A stretch of 64,000 bases of DNA from JACCYI01 sp963828075 (GTDB taxonomy: Bacteria; Actinomycetota; Thermoleophilia; Solirubrobacterales; Solirubrobacteraceae), in contig CAWHDH010000021.1 in NCBI GenBank assembly GCA_963828075.1, forward strand, positions 496,001-560,000. Direction: 5' to 3'. The first letter of the stretch is position 1, and each line of letters begins with the position of its first letter. Below are positions 25,536 to 36,145 of the stretch, in pieces. The notes beneath the pieces are model-generated. The model was not told the origin of the DNA. It made no database searches and saw only the letters and a program-made list of their open reading frames with translations. Position numbers and translations under genes: made by a program.

Positions 25536-27071
25536 CTACTTCCCGCCGAGGCGGTCGAGCGATCCCGCGATGCCGATCATCTGCCGGTTCGAGAGCTTCC
25601 GCAGCAGCGAGTTGGAGACCCAGTACGCCCCGCGCCGGGTCTTCCAGGCCACCATCCGCAGGCGCCGGCCGTCGAAGTACAGCTGCAGCTTGCGCCCTTC
25701 GACCGTCCGCGTCTCGTCGGGATCGTCGAGGATCGGCGGATCGCGCCAGGTGGTGCCCTGGACGCCGTAGTACTCGCCGAACCCGGACTCGCGCGTGCGG
25801 AGGGTCAGGCGGTAGGCGCGGTGCAGCGTGCCGACCTCGTCGCGGATCGAGTATGTGCGCGCCTCGGGTGCCGAGTAGTCCGAGCCCGCTCGGCCGAGGG
25901 TCGGGTAGTAGAACGGGAAGTCGAGCTTCGGGTCGGCGAGCAGCGCGCGGTCCTCGCCGGCGCGCCGGAAGCTCTCGAGGCCGCGGATCTTGGCGGTGGT
26001 GGTCTTCGCGCGCTTGGAGCCCTTCTTGCGCGTCGGCTTCTTCGGCGTCTTCGGCACCGCCGGCCGCTTGACGCGTGGGCGCAAGAACTCGTCGACGCTG
26101 CGCTCGATCGCCTCGGGGCTCGCGAGCAGGTACGCGCCGGAGGCCTCGTCGCCGGTGATCCGGAACGGCACCTCGCGCACCGGCTTGTTGGAGCTGAAGA
26201 TCGCCAGCTTGGCGAGCGCGAACAGCTGCTTCTTCTTGCGCAGGCCGCGGTCGGAGTCCGTGTAGCGGGCGAAGACCTTCGCCAGCGTCTTGATCCTGCC
26301 CGGGTCCTTGAGCTTCTGGACGCCCTTCTGGTTCTTGATCTGGCGCAGGAAGTCCTGCTGGCGGGCGGCGCGGACGAGGTCGTTGTCCGTGTGGCGGTAG
26401 CGGACGTAGTCGAGCGCGTCCTTGCCGCAGATGCGCTGGTAGCCCGGGTCGATGTCGATCGTGGCGTAGTTCTGGCCGGCCGCGTTGTCGTTGTAGTAGC
26501 GCTGGTCGATGTCGGCGTAGACGCAGCCGACGTAGTTGATCGCGCGCTGGAAGCCCATGAAGTCGATCTGGACGACGTGGTTGATCTTGAACCGGCGCTC
26601 GGGGGTCGAGAGGACCGCCTTGACCGTCTTGAGCGTCAGCCGCGGGCCGCCCTGCTCGTAGGCGGCGTTGATCTTGGTCGGGACGCCGTTGCCGGGGATG
26701 ACCACCTTGAGGTCGCGCGGGAGCGACATGACGGTGACCGCCTCGTTGTCTGGGTCCAGGCGGACGAGGATGATCGTGTCCGAGCGAGGCTTGATCCCGA
26801 GCTTGTCGTCCCCGTAGCGCCCGTCGGAGCCGAGGATCATCAGCGTCTCCGGCTTGCCGGCGTCCGCGCGATCGATCTCCTCGACGGGGATCGGGATCGG
26901 CGCCCGCCCCTCCTTCTCGACGACGTTGATGACGTCGTCGACCTGCAGGAACGCCGCCGACGCCACCGCCGCGGCGCTCATCAGCACGATCAGCATGCCG
27001 CCCAGGAACGCCCGCTTGAGCAGGCCGAGGCCGACCCGCGGAGGCCGCTCTTCGTACCCGATGCTGCTCAA
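25536..27071 (-). CDS. LytR-CpsA-Psr (LCP) family cell-envelope protein
   Basis: A 511-residue protein anchored by one N-terminal membrane helix (about residues 16-40). The LCP domain follows, with LMILGSDGRYGDD, SDTIILVRLDP, MSLPRDLKVVIPG, the VVQIDFMGFQRAINYVG helix and the arginine cluster in DYVRYRHTDNDLVRAARQQD. LCP enzymes join undecaprenyl-linked glycopolymers to peptidoglycan. A lysine-rich linker (KKPTRKKGSKRAK) leads to a C-terminal domain of about 120 residues of unknown role (YYGVQGTTWRDPP). The start is TTG 27071, which overlaps the M20 peptidase stop as TTGA. Confidence 0.88.
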   Translation of the reverse strand: MSSIGYEERPPRVGLGLLKRAFLGGMLIVLMSAAAVASAAFLQVDDVINVVEKEGRAPIPIPVEEIDRADAGKPETLMILGSDGRYGDDKLGIKPRSDTIILVRLDPDNEAVTVMSLPRDLKVVIPGNGVPTKINAAYEQGGPRLTLKTVKAVLSTPERRFKINHVVQIDFMGFQRAINYVGCVYADIDQRYYNDNAAGQNYATIDIDPGYQRICGKDALDYVRYRHTDNDLVRAARQQDFLRQIKNQKGVQKLKDPGRIKTLAKVFARYTDSDRGLRKKKQLFALAKLAIFSSNKPVREVPFRITGDEASGAYLLASPEAIERSVDEFLRPRVKRPAVPKTPKKPTRKKGSKRAKTTTAKIRGLESFRRAGEDRALLADPKLDFPFYYPTLGRAGSDYSAPEARTYSIRDEVGTLHRAYRLTLRTRESGFGEYYGVQGTTWRDPPILDDPDETRTVEGRKLQLYFDGRRLRMVAWKTRRGAYWVSNSLLRKLSNRQMIGIAGSLDRLGGK

Positions 27072-28183
27072 GCCGCGCCGCCCTCGAGGGCGCGCAGCGA
27101 GCCGCGCTCCAGCCACATCGGAAGGTCGGTGACGAAGTCGCGCAGCGCCTGACGGTAGCGGGCGAGCGAGGCGATCGACACCCACTCGTCAGGTCCGTGG
27201 TGACCGGCGCCGGTCGGGCCGAACTCGACCGCCGGGATGCCCGCCGCCAGGAAGGAGACGGCGTCCGAGGCGCCATCGCGCCCGACACTCATGGCCTCGC
27301 CCTGGGTCGAGCGGCGCACGGCGTCGCACAGCGCGAGCACGTACGGGTTCGTCCGCGACACCTGCGCCGGGATGCGGCCGAAGGTCTTCATCACCTCGAT
27401 GTCCGGAATCCGGCGAATCTGCTCGAGGATCTCACCCGGGTCCTGGCCCGGCAGGTAGCGGATGTCGAGATCCATGGTGCAGAGATCGGCCACCTTGTTG
27501 ATCGCGTCGCCGCCGATGATCCGCCCGAGGTTGATGGACGGACGGTCGAACATCTCCGAGGACTCGCGCGAGAAGGGCAGGGTCTCGATTCGCCGGAAGA
27601 CGTCGATCGCCTTCGTGATCGCGTTGTCTCCGAGCCATGGCGTCGACCCGTGGGCGGCGCGGCCGTGAACGGTGACCCGGACGGCGAGGACGCCCTTGGC
27701 CTGGACGCCGACGTGCAGGTCGGTGGGCTCGCCGGTGATCGCGAAGTCGCCCTTGAAGCCCTCGCCGACGAGCACGTCGGTCGAGCGGGTGTCGACGTCC
27801 TCGGACTCCTCGTCCGGCGCGCACATGAACCGCACGCCGACGTTGCGCTGGTCGGCGACGTCGCGCAGCGCGCACATCATCGCGGCGAGCCCGCCCTTCA
27901 TGTCGTAGGCGCCGCGCCCGATCAGCCGGTCGCCCTCGATGCGCGGGGCGAACTGCTCCTGGTTCCCGGGGACCACGTCGATGTGCCCGTGGAAGACGAT
28001 CGTCGGGCCTTCGGCGTTGCCGACCCAGGCGCTGAGCACGGGCAGGCCGTTGTGGATGTGGTCGTGCACGTCGATCTCGCGCGACTCGAGCCAGCCCTTG
28101 ACGAAGCCCTGGGCCGCGCGGATGCCATCGACGGTGGACGTGTCGTAGGTGATCAGCCGTTCGGCGAGAACCCGCTCGTCCAT
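27068..28183 (-). CDS. M20-family metallopeptidase (DapE/ArgE-like)
   Basis: A 371-residue two-zinc amidohydrolase. Metal and catalytic motifs are visible: FHGHIDVVPG, RGAYDMKGGLAAM, the acidic DEESEDVDT, and near the end GPTGAGHHGPDEWV, where a zinc-binding His lies. A dimerisation domain with RAAHGSTPWLGDNAI sits between. Closest by motif to succinyl-diaminopimelate desuccinylases and related peptidases, but no lysine or arginine genes are near, so the acyl-amino-acid substrate is open. The ATG at 28183 has no clear Shine-Dalgarno. It overlaps the LCP gene by four bases. Confidence 0.87.
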   Translation of the reverse strand: MDERVLAERLITYDTSTVDGIRAAQGFVKGWLESREIDVHDHIHNGLPVLSAWVGNAEGPTIVFHGHIDVVPGNQEQFAPRIEGDRLIGRGAYDMKGGLAAMMCALRDVADQRNVGVRFMCAPDEESEDVDTRSTDVLVGEGFKGDFAITGEPTDLHVGVQAKGVLAVRVTVHGRAAHGSTPWLGDNAITKAIDVFRRIETLPFSRESSEMFDRPSINLGRIIGGDAINKVADLCTMDLDIRYLPGQDPGEILEQIRRIPDIEVMKTFGRIPAQVSRTNPYVLALCDAVRRSTQGEAMSVGRDGASDAVSFLAAGIPAVEFGPTGAGHHGPDEWVSIASLARYRQALRDFVTDLPMWLERGSLRALEGGAA

Positions 28184-28215
28184 CCGCAGGAGGATAGGGG
28201 GCCCTAAGGGCCCGC

Positions 28216-28704
28216 CTATCGCGGCAGGCAGGGCGTGCCGCCGGCGAGCACGGCGCCGCGGCCGTCGTGCCGCATCTGGAAGCTGTAGGTGTAGCCCTTG
28301 GCGGTGGTGGCGAAGACGCCCGGGAACTTCCCCTTGCGCAGGCGGATGGTGTGCCCGGCCAACCTCCAGCGCGACTCGGCGGCGGCGAGGGCGCCATCGC
28401 GGACGTCCTCGAACTCGAGCCGCGCGCCGCCGGTGAAGAGCTCGGCGCCCTTCGGCTCCAGCGTCGCCGGGTCGAGGTTCTCCTCGCGGCACGGCGCGGG
28501 CTCGGAGCGGGCAGGCTCGTCCGGCGTGCGCATGATCTTCACCGCGGCCGCGACGAGCTCGACCCGCACGAGCCTCTCCGCTTTCGCGAGGCGACCGGTG
28601 GTCTGCACGGGGGCGCTGGTGGCGGGCTCGTCGCCGGCACCGCAGCCCGGCAGCCCGGCGAGCAGGAGCGAGGCGAGCAGCACGATGGCCATCCTCCCCG
28701 TCAT
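28216..28704 (-). CDS. Lipoprotein of unknown function
   Basis: A 162-residue exported protein with a short positive start, a hydrophobic core (AIVLLASLLLAG) and the lipobox LPGC at about residues 18-21, so it should be a lipid-anchored surface protein. The mature part contains two further cysteines (PAPCREE, GGTPCLPR) that could form a disulfide. No family recognised. Its ATG overlaps the stop of the pilin-anchored hydrolase (ATGA), so the two are coupled. An alternative ATG lies four codons downstream. Confidence 0.7.
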   Translation of the reverse strand: MTGRMAIVLLASLLLAGLPGCGAGDEPATSAPVQTTGRLAKAERLVRVELVAAAVKIMRTPDEPARSEPAPCREENLDPATLEPKGAELFTGGARLEFEDVRDGALAAAESRWRLAGHTIRLRKGKFPGVFATTAKGYTYSFQMRHDGRGAVLAGGTPCLPR

Positions 28705-29855
28705 CGGGTGGTGTTCACCTCGTCGGGATGCCCGGCGACGATCAGCCCGAGGTTGCTCAGCGACTCCGAGCCCTCGTTGAAGTAGCTCGAATGCCCCGAG
28801 ATGTCGCCGGTGTGGAACTCGGTGGCGCCGAAGGACTCCGCCGTCGGCGGTGGGCCGTGCCAGCCGCTCCCACCGACGAAGTCGCTGTTCGCAACGCCGG
28901 CGAAGATGTGCGTGGAGCCGTCGGTGAGCTCGTCGACGCTGCCGGCGCCGACGCCCGGGGAGCCGATGAACGCGACGTCGTCGACCTGGAGCCCTTCGTG
29001 CTCCATCGACTTGCCGGTGACGAGCGACCCGTAGGAGTGGGCGACCACGGTGGTGTGCAGGTTGGTGCCGCGCGCCGCCGAGATCCCGTTCACGAAGCCG
29101 GGGAGGTCGCGGGCGCCCGGGTCGGCCGCCCCGCCGCCCAGCGCCGTCAGGCCCTCGGGGGTGTCGTAGCCGAGCCACATGATGGTCGCGACCTCGCCCG
29201 GGGAGAACTGGTCGGCCTGCTGCTGGAGGCGAGCCGCGTTCGCACCGCTGAAGTTGTTGAGCTCGTTGTTCATGCCGGGCACGACGACGGCGACGTGGTC
29301 GGCGGTCGCCAGGTCCCCGTACACCTGCGCGATCCGCCCGTCACCGGACGGGTCGAAGAGCAGGAACCGCCCGTCGCCGTCGCGTAGCTCGCGGAGCTTG
29401 GCGAGCCGGCTGTCGTCGTCGCCGCGGCCCTCGTCCTGAAGGCGCGCGATCTCGCGGTCCAGCGCCACGCGGTTGGCCTCGTAGCGCAGGGCGATCGGGG
29501 CGCCGTTCGTGTTGCCGACGAGCTCGGGGTGCTCCGCGGCGAGCCCCTCGGCCACTGCGGGGTCAAGCTCGGCGAACAGCGCCGCGATCTCCTCGGGGGA
29601 GGCGCCGGCCTCCAGTCGGGACTCCAAGTCGGCGGCCGCGCGGTCGACCGCGGCCGGGTCGGTCGCCCCGGCGCCCGGGCCGGGGTCACAGCCGGGGCTC
29701 CCCGCCACCCGGCAGATGGCGTCCTGGATCCCCGACGCCACCGCCCGCCCCGGGTCCGCGGTCGCCAGCGCGCCGATGACGGCCGCGACGACGACCAGGA
29801 CGCCGAGGTACTCGGCGGCGGTCTGCCCGGCCTGCGACGAGACTCGGCGGATCAT
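28701..29855 (-). CDS. DUF1023-like alpha/beta hydrolase with a Flp-pilin-like N-terminal anchor
   Basis: A 384-residue protein. Residues 1-35 read like a class IVb prepilin (QAGQTAAEYLGVLVVVAAV), with the Gly-Gln, the helix-start Glu and a long hydrophobic helix typical of Flp pilins. The rest is an alpha/beta hydrolase of the DUF1023 type, with VVVPGMNNELNNFSGA, the nucleophile elbow VVAHSYGSLV, FIGSPGVGAGSVDELT and a late histidine segment GDISGHSSYFNEGS. So a secreted hydrolase appears to be held by, or processed from, a pilin-type leader. Substrate unknown. ATG 29855 is chosen because it puts the pilin segment at the exact N-terminus. Coupled to the lipoprotein gene by ATGA. Confidence 0.78.
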   Translation of the reverse strand: MIRRVSSQAGQTAAEYLGVLVVVAAVIGALATADPGRAVASGIQDAICRVAGSPGCDPGPGAGATDPAAVDRAAADLESRLEAGASPEEIAALFAELDPAVAEGLAAEHPELVGNTNGAPIALRYEANRVALDREIARLQDEGRGDDDSRLAKLRELRDGDGRFLLFDPSGDGRIAQVYGDLATADHVAVVVPGMNNELNNFSGANAARLQQQADQFSPGEVATIMWLGYDTPEGLTALGGGAADPGARDLPGFVNGISAARGTNLHTTVVAHSYGSLVTGKSMEHEGLQVDDVAFIGSPGVGAGSVDELTDGSTHIFAGVANSDFVGGSGWHGPPPTAESFGATEFHTGDISGHSSYFNEGSESLSNLGLIVAGHPDEVNTTR

Positions 29856-29968
29856 GCATCGACTCTGGCGCCGCACGGGCGGCGGCGCCAGAGGCGCGGG
29901 ACCCATCTTGGTTGTTCGGGAGTCCTACCCGGGGCGTGGGCCTAGTGGGGGCCTACTCGGTGGTGTGC

Positions 29969-30268
29969 GCTGAACATCGGGCATTGAGAAGGAGGGTTCA
30001 CGGTCGGGGTCGGTGGGTTCGGGGGGGCGCCGGCCGGGAGGAGGATCGAGGCGTCACCCGCGATGGAAGGGGGATCGCTGGTGACCGGCACAATCCGACA
30101 ATCGGCACGGATCTGGCGACGGATGCCGGATTGTGCCGCCAGGAGCGGCACGATCCGACATTCGATCTGTCGCGGGCATCGAGTGTCGGGTTGAGCCGCC
30201 TGCCGGGGCTCCCCGCCGCCGCGACCCACCACCTCCTTCACCCGCGGAAGTTCGTCCACCAGCGCGCC
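29969..30268 (+). repeat. Hairpin-array intergenic element, copy 1 (2 units)
   Basis: Begins GCTGAACATCGGGCATTGAG (29969-29988) and ends in a GCGGAAGTTCGTC...CAGCGCGCC block (to 30268). The core at 30087-30197 is exactly 111 bases: word GGCACAATCCGACA, 23-base spacer, complementary word TGCCGGATTGTGCC, linker GCCAGGAGC-type of 9, then word, 23-base spacer and complementary word again. The linker and its edges are themselves palindromic (GCCGCCAGGAGCGGC). A weaker hairpin (about 30054-30084) precedes the core. No coding function is visible. It fills the gap between atpC and the pilin-anchored hydrolase. Confidence 0.85.
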
Positions 30269-30395
30269 GTCGAATCAGCCATCGCGCCGCGCGGCATGAA
30301 GGTCATCGTGTGAGGATCCGGGCGGGGCCACCTCCCACCCGGTCTCGCCCTCGATGACCGCAGTTCCCGATCCACCGGGCCGCGCAAGCAGTCGG

Positions 30396-30815
30396 CTAGT
30401 GGCCGCCGCCGCCCTCGGCCAGCTTCAGGAACGCCTCGAAGCGCCGCTTCTCGCGCTGGGCGGTGCGGAACTCCTCGGAGTCCTCGTCGGCGTTCGAGCA
30501 GTCCTCCTCCGCTTGGTTCAGGCGATCGCGGAGATCGCCGACGTCGAGGTCGTCGCGGTCGAAGACCTCGTCGACGAGCACGAGCGCGCGCTCCTTGGTC
30601 ACCTGCAGGTAGCCCTCCCCCTGCGCGTAGGCGACCACCTCGGAGCCGGTGTGGAGCCGCAGCTCCGTCGGGTCGAGCAGCGCGAGCAGCGGCTGGTGGT
30701 TCGCCAGCACGCCGATCGAGCCGACCGCCGTCTTGGTCGACAGCATCTCGACCTCGTCGTTGAAGACCTCCCCCTCGGGGGTCAGGATCTCCACCCGGAA
30801 CGGGGTGCGGGCCAC
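30396..30815 (-). CDS. atpC: F-type ATP synthase epsilon subunit
   Basis: A 139-residue epsilon subunit of F1, part of the central stalk. The N-terminal beta-sandwich is clear: FRVEILTPEGEVFNDEVEML, GSIGVLANHQPLLALL, LHTGSEVVAYAQGEGYLQV. The C-terminal helical part is acidic (AEEDCSNADEDSEEF). It starts with GTG directly after the atpD stop (TAG then GTG), so it depends on coupling. It is the last gene of the atp operon; beyond it lies the intergenic repeat element. Confidence 0.95.
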   Translation of the reverse strand: MARTPFRVEILTPEGEVFNDEVEMLSTKTAVGSIGVLANHQPLLALLDPTELRLHTGSEVVAYAQGEGYLQVTKERALVLVDEVFDRDDLDVGDLRDRLNQAEEDCSNADEDSEEFRTAQREKRRFEAFLKLAEGGGGH

Positions 30816-32363
30816 CTACTCGTCCCCGCCCGACTCGTCGTCGCTCTTCTGCTCGTCGTCGCCCTTCTGCTCCTTCTTGGCGTCCCCGTCGCCGCGGCTC
30901 TTCTTCGCCGCGCCGACCACGTCGTCGATCGAGCCTTTCAGGAAGAACGCCGACTCGGGCAGGTCGTCGTGCTTGCCCTCGAGGACCTCCTTGAAGGACC
31001 GGACCGTCTCGGCGATCGGCACATAGACGCCCGCGGTGCCGGTGAACTGCTCGGCGACGTGGAACGGCTGCGACAGGAAGCGCTCGATCTTCCGGGCGCG
31101 CTGCACCAGCACCTTGTCCTCGTCGGAGAGCTCGTCGATGCCGAGGATGGCGATGATGTCCTGCAGCTCGCGGTAGCGCTGCAGCACCTCCTTGACCTCG
31201 TTGGCGACCCGGAAGTGCTCCTCGCCGACGATCTCGGGCTTGAGGATGGTCGACGTCGAGTCCAGCGGGTCGACGGCCGGGTAGATCCCCTTCTCGGAGA
31301 TCGCCCGCGACAGCGTCGTCGTGGCGTTGAGGTGGGCGAACACCGAGGCCGGCGCCGGGTCGGTGAGGTCGTCCGCCGGCACGTAGATGGCCTGGATCGA
31401 GGTCACCGAGCCCTTGCGCGTCGAGGTGATGCGCTCCTGCAGCTGGCCCATCTCGGACTCCAGGGTCGGCTGGTAGCCCACCTGCGACGGCATCCGGCCC
31501 AGGAGCGCGGAGACCTCCGAGCCCGCCTGCACGAAGCGGAAGATGTTGTCGATGAAGAGGAGGACGTCCTGGCCTTCCTCGTCGCGGAAGTACTCCGCCA
31601 TCGTCAAGCCCGAGAGCGCGACGCGCATCCGCGCGCCGGGCGGCTCGTTCATCTGGCCGAACACGAGCATCGTCTTGTCGATGACGCCCGACTCGGTCAT
31701 CTCGACCCAGAGGTCGTTGCCCTCGCGGGAGCGCTCACCCACGCCGCAGAACGCCGACAACCCGCCGTGCTCCTGGGCGAGGTTGTGGATGAGCTCCTGG
31801 ATGATGACCGTCTTGCCGACGCCGGCGCCGCCGAACAGGCCGACCTTGCCGCCCTTCGCGTAGGGCGCGAGCAGGTCGACGACCTTGATGCCGGTCTCGA
31901 ACATCTCGTTGGTCGGCGTGAGGTTCTCGACCGTCGGCGCGCTGCGGTGGATCGGCCAGCGCTCGAGGCCCTCCTCGAGCGGCTCGCCCTGGTCGATGAC
32001 CTCGCCGAGCAGGTTGAAGATGCGGCCGAGCGTCGCCTTGCCGACCGGCACCGTGATCGGGCCGCCGGTGTCGACGACCTCCATGCCGCGGTGCAGGCCG
32101 TCGGTGGTGTCCATGGCGACCGCGCGGATGCGGTCGTCGCCGAGGTGCTGCTGCACCTCGCAGACGAGGCGGTCCGACGTCGCGCCGGAGATCGACTCGT
32201 CGGCACCCGCCTCGACGTCGCGCTCGATGATGATCGCGTGGTTGATCTCGGGGAGGAAGTCGGGGAAGACGACCTCGATGACGACGCCCTGGATCTCCTC
32301 GATCCGGCCGACGTTGCGCTCGCTCTCGCCCGTCTTCTCGGGGGTTTCAGTGGTGGTTGCCAA
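30816..32363 (-). CDS. atpD: F-type ATP synthase beta subunit
   Basis: A 515-residue catalytic subunit. It has the Walker A GGAGVGKT, the catalytic GVGERSREGNDLW, DVLLFIDNIFRF and the DELSDEDKVLVQRARKIERF C-terminal block. The last 30 or so residues after FLKGSIDDVVGAA form a highly charged lysine/aspartate/glutamate tail not found in ordinary beta subunits. The start is TTG 32363, six to seven bases after AGGAG. A short repeat related to the ahcY spacer lies in the atpG-atpD gap just upstream. Confidence 0.97.
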   Translation of the reverse strand: MATTTETPEKTGESERNVGRIEEIQGVVIEVVFPDFLPEINHAIIIERDVEAGADESISGATSDRLVCEVQQHLGDDRIRAVAMDTTDGLHRGMEVVDTGGPITVPVGKATLGRIFNLLGEVIDQGEPLEEGLERWPIHRSAPTVENLTPTNEMFETGIKVVDLLAPYAKGGKVGLFGGAGVGKTVIIQELIHNLAQEHGGLSAFCGVGERSREGNDLWVEMTESGVIDKTMLVFGQMNEPPGARMRVALSGLTMAEYFRDEEGQDVLLFIDNIFRFVQAGSEVSALLGRMPSQVGYQPTLESEMGQLQERITSTRKGSVTSIQAIYVPADDLTDPAPASVFAHLNATTTLSRAISEKGIYPAVDPLDSTSTILKPEIVGEEHFRVANEVKEVLQRYRELQDIIAILGIDELSDEDKVLVQRARKIERFLSQPFHVAEQFTGTAGVYVPIAETVRSFKEVLEGKHDDLPESAFFLKGSIDDVVGAAKKSRGDGDAKKEQKGDDEQKSDDESGGDE

Positions 32364-32384
32364 AACTATCTCCTGTTTCTCCCT

Positions 32385-32412
32385 ACCGTCATCGCAAGCG
32401 AGGACGTCCGGG
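32385..32412 (-). repeat. Copy of the ahcY-spacer repeat in the atpG-atpD gap
   Basis: On the minus strand the gap reads ACGTCGCCC, then GGACGTCC, then TCGCTTGCGATGACGG. The outer words match the two units in the spacer between the SAH hydrolase genes (7936-8013); the middle differs. It opens an eight-codon frame (ATG ACG ... AGA TAG) that ends just before the TTG of atpD and spans its Shine-Dalgarno sequence. Confidence 0.55.
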
Positions 32413-32417
32413 CGACG

Positions 32418-33326
32418 TTAGACAAGACTCTCAGCGCCGGCCACGACTTCCATGATCTCCTGCGTGATGGCCGCCTGGCGCTCGCGGTTCATCTGCAGGG
32501 TGAGGTCCTTGATGAGGTCGCCGGCGTTCTCGGAGGCGTTGCGCATCGCCGTCATGCGCGCGCCGTGCTCGGACGCCGTGGACTCGAGCAGCGCCCGGAA
32601 CACCGAGATCTGCACGTACTCGGGCACGAGCCGGCGGAGGATCTCCTCCGGGTCGGGCTCGTACTCGACCAGCGCCGAGTGGCCCGAGTCGGACTCGTCG
32701 TCGGCCTCCTCGCCGGTGGCCCGCGTGTCCTCGAAGATCGATGCCTGCTGGAGCGGCAGCAGCGTCTCGCGCGTGACCTCCTGGGTCAGCGCGGAGACGT
32801 AGCCGTTGTAGAAGACCTCGACGCGGTCGAGCTCGCCGTCGACGAACGCGACGGTCAGGTCGTTGGCGATCTCGCGGGCGTTGGCGTACGCGGGCCGGTC
32901 GGTGAAGCCGGTGTACGAGCCGGCCAGCTCCTTCTTGCGGAAGCTCAGCGACGACACGCCGCGCCGGCCGGAGGCGTAATAGACGACGGTCTTGCCCTCC
33001 GCCTCGTACTCGGCCCCCGCGCGCACGCCCGCGCGGATGATCTGCGAGTTGAAGGCGCCGGCCAAGCCGCGGTCGCCCGTCACCAGGAGGATCCCGATCC
33101 GCTCCTCGGAGTCGTGCTCGTTGAGGATCGGGACGTTGGGGATGTTCCCCGCCGCCTCGGCGGCCTGGCGGGTCATCCGCCGGATCGCGCCCGCGTACGG
33201 CCGCAGCTGCGCGATGCGCTGCTCGGCCCGGCGCAGGCGCGCCGCGGCGACCATCTCCATCGCGCGCGTGATCTTCTGGATGTTCTTGACGGACCCGATC
33301 CGGGCCTTGACGCCCTTGTCTGCCAT
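32418..33326 (-). CDS. atpG: F-type ATP synthase gamma subunit
   Basis: A 302-residue central-stalk subunit. The N-terminal coiled coil is typical (ARIGSVKNIQKITRAMEMVA), as are ILLVTGDRGLAGAFNSQIIR and the C-terminal helix with MRNASENAGDLIKDLTLQMN and RQAAITQEIMEVVAGA. Between the sheet domain and the C-terminal helix there is an acidic insertion (GEEADDESDSGHSA). ATG start, three bases after the atpA stop. Confidence 0.96.
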   Translation of the reverse strand: MADKGVKARIGSVKNIQKITRAMEMVAAARLRRAEQRIAQLRPYAGAIRRMTRQAAEAAGNIPNVPILNEHDSEERIGILLVTGDRGLAGAFNSQIIRAGVRAGAEYEAEGKTVVYYASGRRGVSSLSFRKKELAGSYTGFTDRPAYANAREIANDLTVAFVDGELDRVEVFYNGYVSALTQEVTRETLLPLQQASIFEDTRATGEEADDESDSGHSALVEYEPDPEEILRRLVPEYVQISVFRALLESTASEHGARMTAMRNASENAGDLIKDLTLQMNRERQAAITQEIMEVVAGAESLV

Positions 33327-33329
33327 GGG

Positions 33330-35003
<1,674 letters not shown>

Positions 35004-35028
35004 GTGTTGGCTCCTTGAACGCTCGGGC

Positions 35029-35562
35029 CTAGGAAGCCCTGGCGACCTGCTTGCGAAGTTGTTCGAGTCGGTTTCGGATGGAGGCGTCGATGATGGAGTT
35101 GCCGACCCGCACGACGATGCCGCCGAGCAGGTTGTCGTCCACGGACGACGAGAGCTGGACCTTGCGGCCCGTCTGCTCGCCGATCCGGTCGCCGATGTGG
35201 CGGACGGTCTCCTCGTCGAGCTCCACCGCCGAGGTCACCTGGACCGGCAGCAGGTCGTTCTCCCGCTGCCAGAGCGTCTCGTAGTTGCGCCGGATGCGCA
35301 TCAGCGCGGGCGTGCGATGGTTCTCGATGAGCAGGTCGAGGAAGTTCAGGAAGATCGGGTCGGCGTCGGAGATCGCCTTGCGGAGCCCCTCCTTCTTCTC
35401 CTCCGGCGAGAAGTACGGCGAGAAGAAGAAGACCTGCAGCTCGTGCTGCGCGCCGATCGCGTCGGCGACCTGGCCGAGCTGCTCACGGACGTCGTCGAGC
35501 TTGCCGCCCTCCTTGGCGACCTCGAACAGCGACCGGGCGTAGACGGTGGCGATCTCCTCCAT
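35029..35562 (-). CDS. atpH: F-type ATP synthase delta subunit
   Basis: A 177-residue delta/OSCP subunit that joins F1 to the peripheral stalk. The N-terminus VYARSLFEVAKEGGKLDDVREQL and the C-terminal block VQLSSSVDDNLLGGIVVRVGNSIIDASIRNRL are diagnostic. Standard length. Four bases separate it from atpF. Start ATG 35562. Confidence 0.95.
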   Translation of the reverse strand: MEEIATVYARSLFEVAKEGGKLDDVREQLGQVADAIGAQHELQVFFFSPYFSPEEKKEGLRKAISDADPIFLNFLDLLIENHRTPALMRIRRNYETLWQRENDLLPVQVTSAVELDEETVRHIGDRIGEQTGRKVQLSSSVDDNLLGGIVVRVGNSIIDASIRNRLEQLRKQVARAS

Positions 35563-35566
35563 GTCC

Positions 35567-36145
35567 CTACCGCTCGTTCCCGCTCGAGAGCGCGGCGAAG
35601 TCGAGCTCGGACAGCGCGTCCTCCACGAGCCGCTTCTGGTCCTCGCCGGTGAGCGTCTTGCGCGTGACCTTCTCGGTGGCCATGACCGTGAGGTCGGCGA
35701 CCTCGCGGCGGATCTCCTGGATCGCCCGGCGGGTCTCGGTCTCGATGTCCTTGCGCGCCTGCTCCATCATCTCCTCGCGCCGGTGCTTGGCCTCGGCGAC
35801 CACCTCGGCCTCGTGCGCCTCGCCGGTCTTGCGGGCGCGGGCGACGATGTCGTCGGCCTGCGCGCGCGCGTCGGAGAGCCGCTCGCGGTACTCGGCGAGC
35901 ATCTGGTCGGCCTGCGCACGGGTGCGCTCGGCGACGTCGATGGACTCCTCGATCGCGTGCTGGCGCTTGTCGAGGGCCTCGGCGATGCGCGGGAACGCGA
36001 CCTTGGCCAGGACGTACATCGAGATGGCGAAGACGAGCAGCGTCCAGATCATCAGGCCCACGTCGGGCGAGACCAGGAAGGAGCCGCCCTCCTCTTCGCC
36101 GCCGCCCTCCGTGGCCGCGAGGACGATGGTGCTGAAGACGCTCAT
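35567..36145 (-). CDS. atpF: F-type ATP synthase b subunit
   Basis: A 192-residue peripheral-stalk subunit. One membrane helix (about residues 30-50, LMIWTLLVFAISMYVLAKV) is followed by a long charged coiled coil (ERTRAQADQMLAEYRERL and onwards). The N-terminus has an acidic glycine/glutamate stretch before the membrane helix. The ATG at 36145 shares one base with the atpE stop (TAATG), which fixes the start; a longer open frame upstream is antisense to nothing useful and reads through atpE in another frame. Confidence 0.95.
   Translation of the reverse strand: MSVFSTIVLAATEGGGEEEGGSFLVSPDVGLMIWTLLVFAISMYVLAKVAFPRIAEALDKRQHAIEESIDVAERTRAQADQMLAEYRERLSDARAQADDIVARARKTGEAHEAEVVAEAKHRREEMMEQARKDIETETRRAIQEIRREVADLTVMATEKVTRKTLTGEDQKRLVEDALSELDFAALSSGNER

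Noticed and set aside
29912..30313. Conserved open frames through repeat copies (shared words such as RHNPT and VGLSRLP)
   Set aside because: The shared residues follow from the conserved hairpin words; frames do not share starts, stops or lengths between copies.
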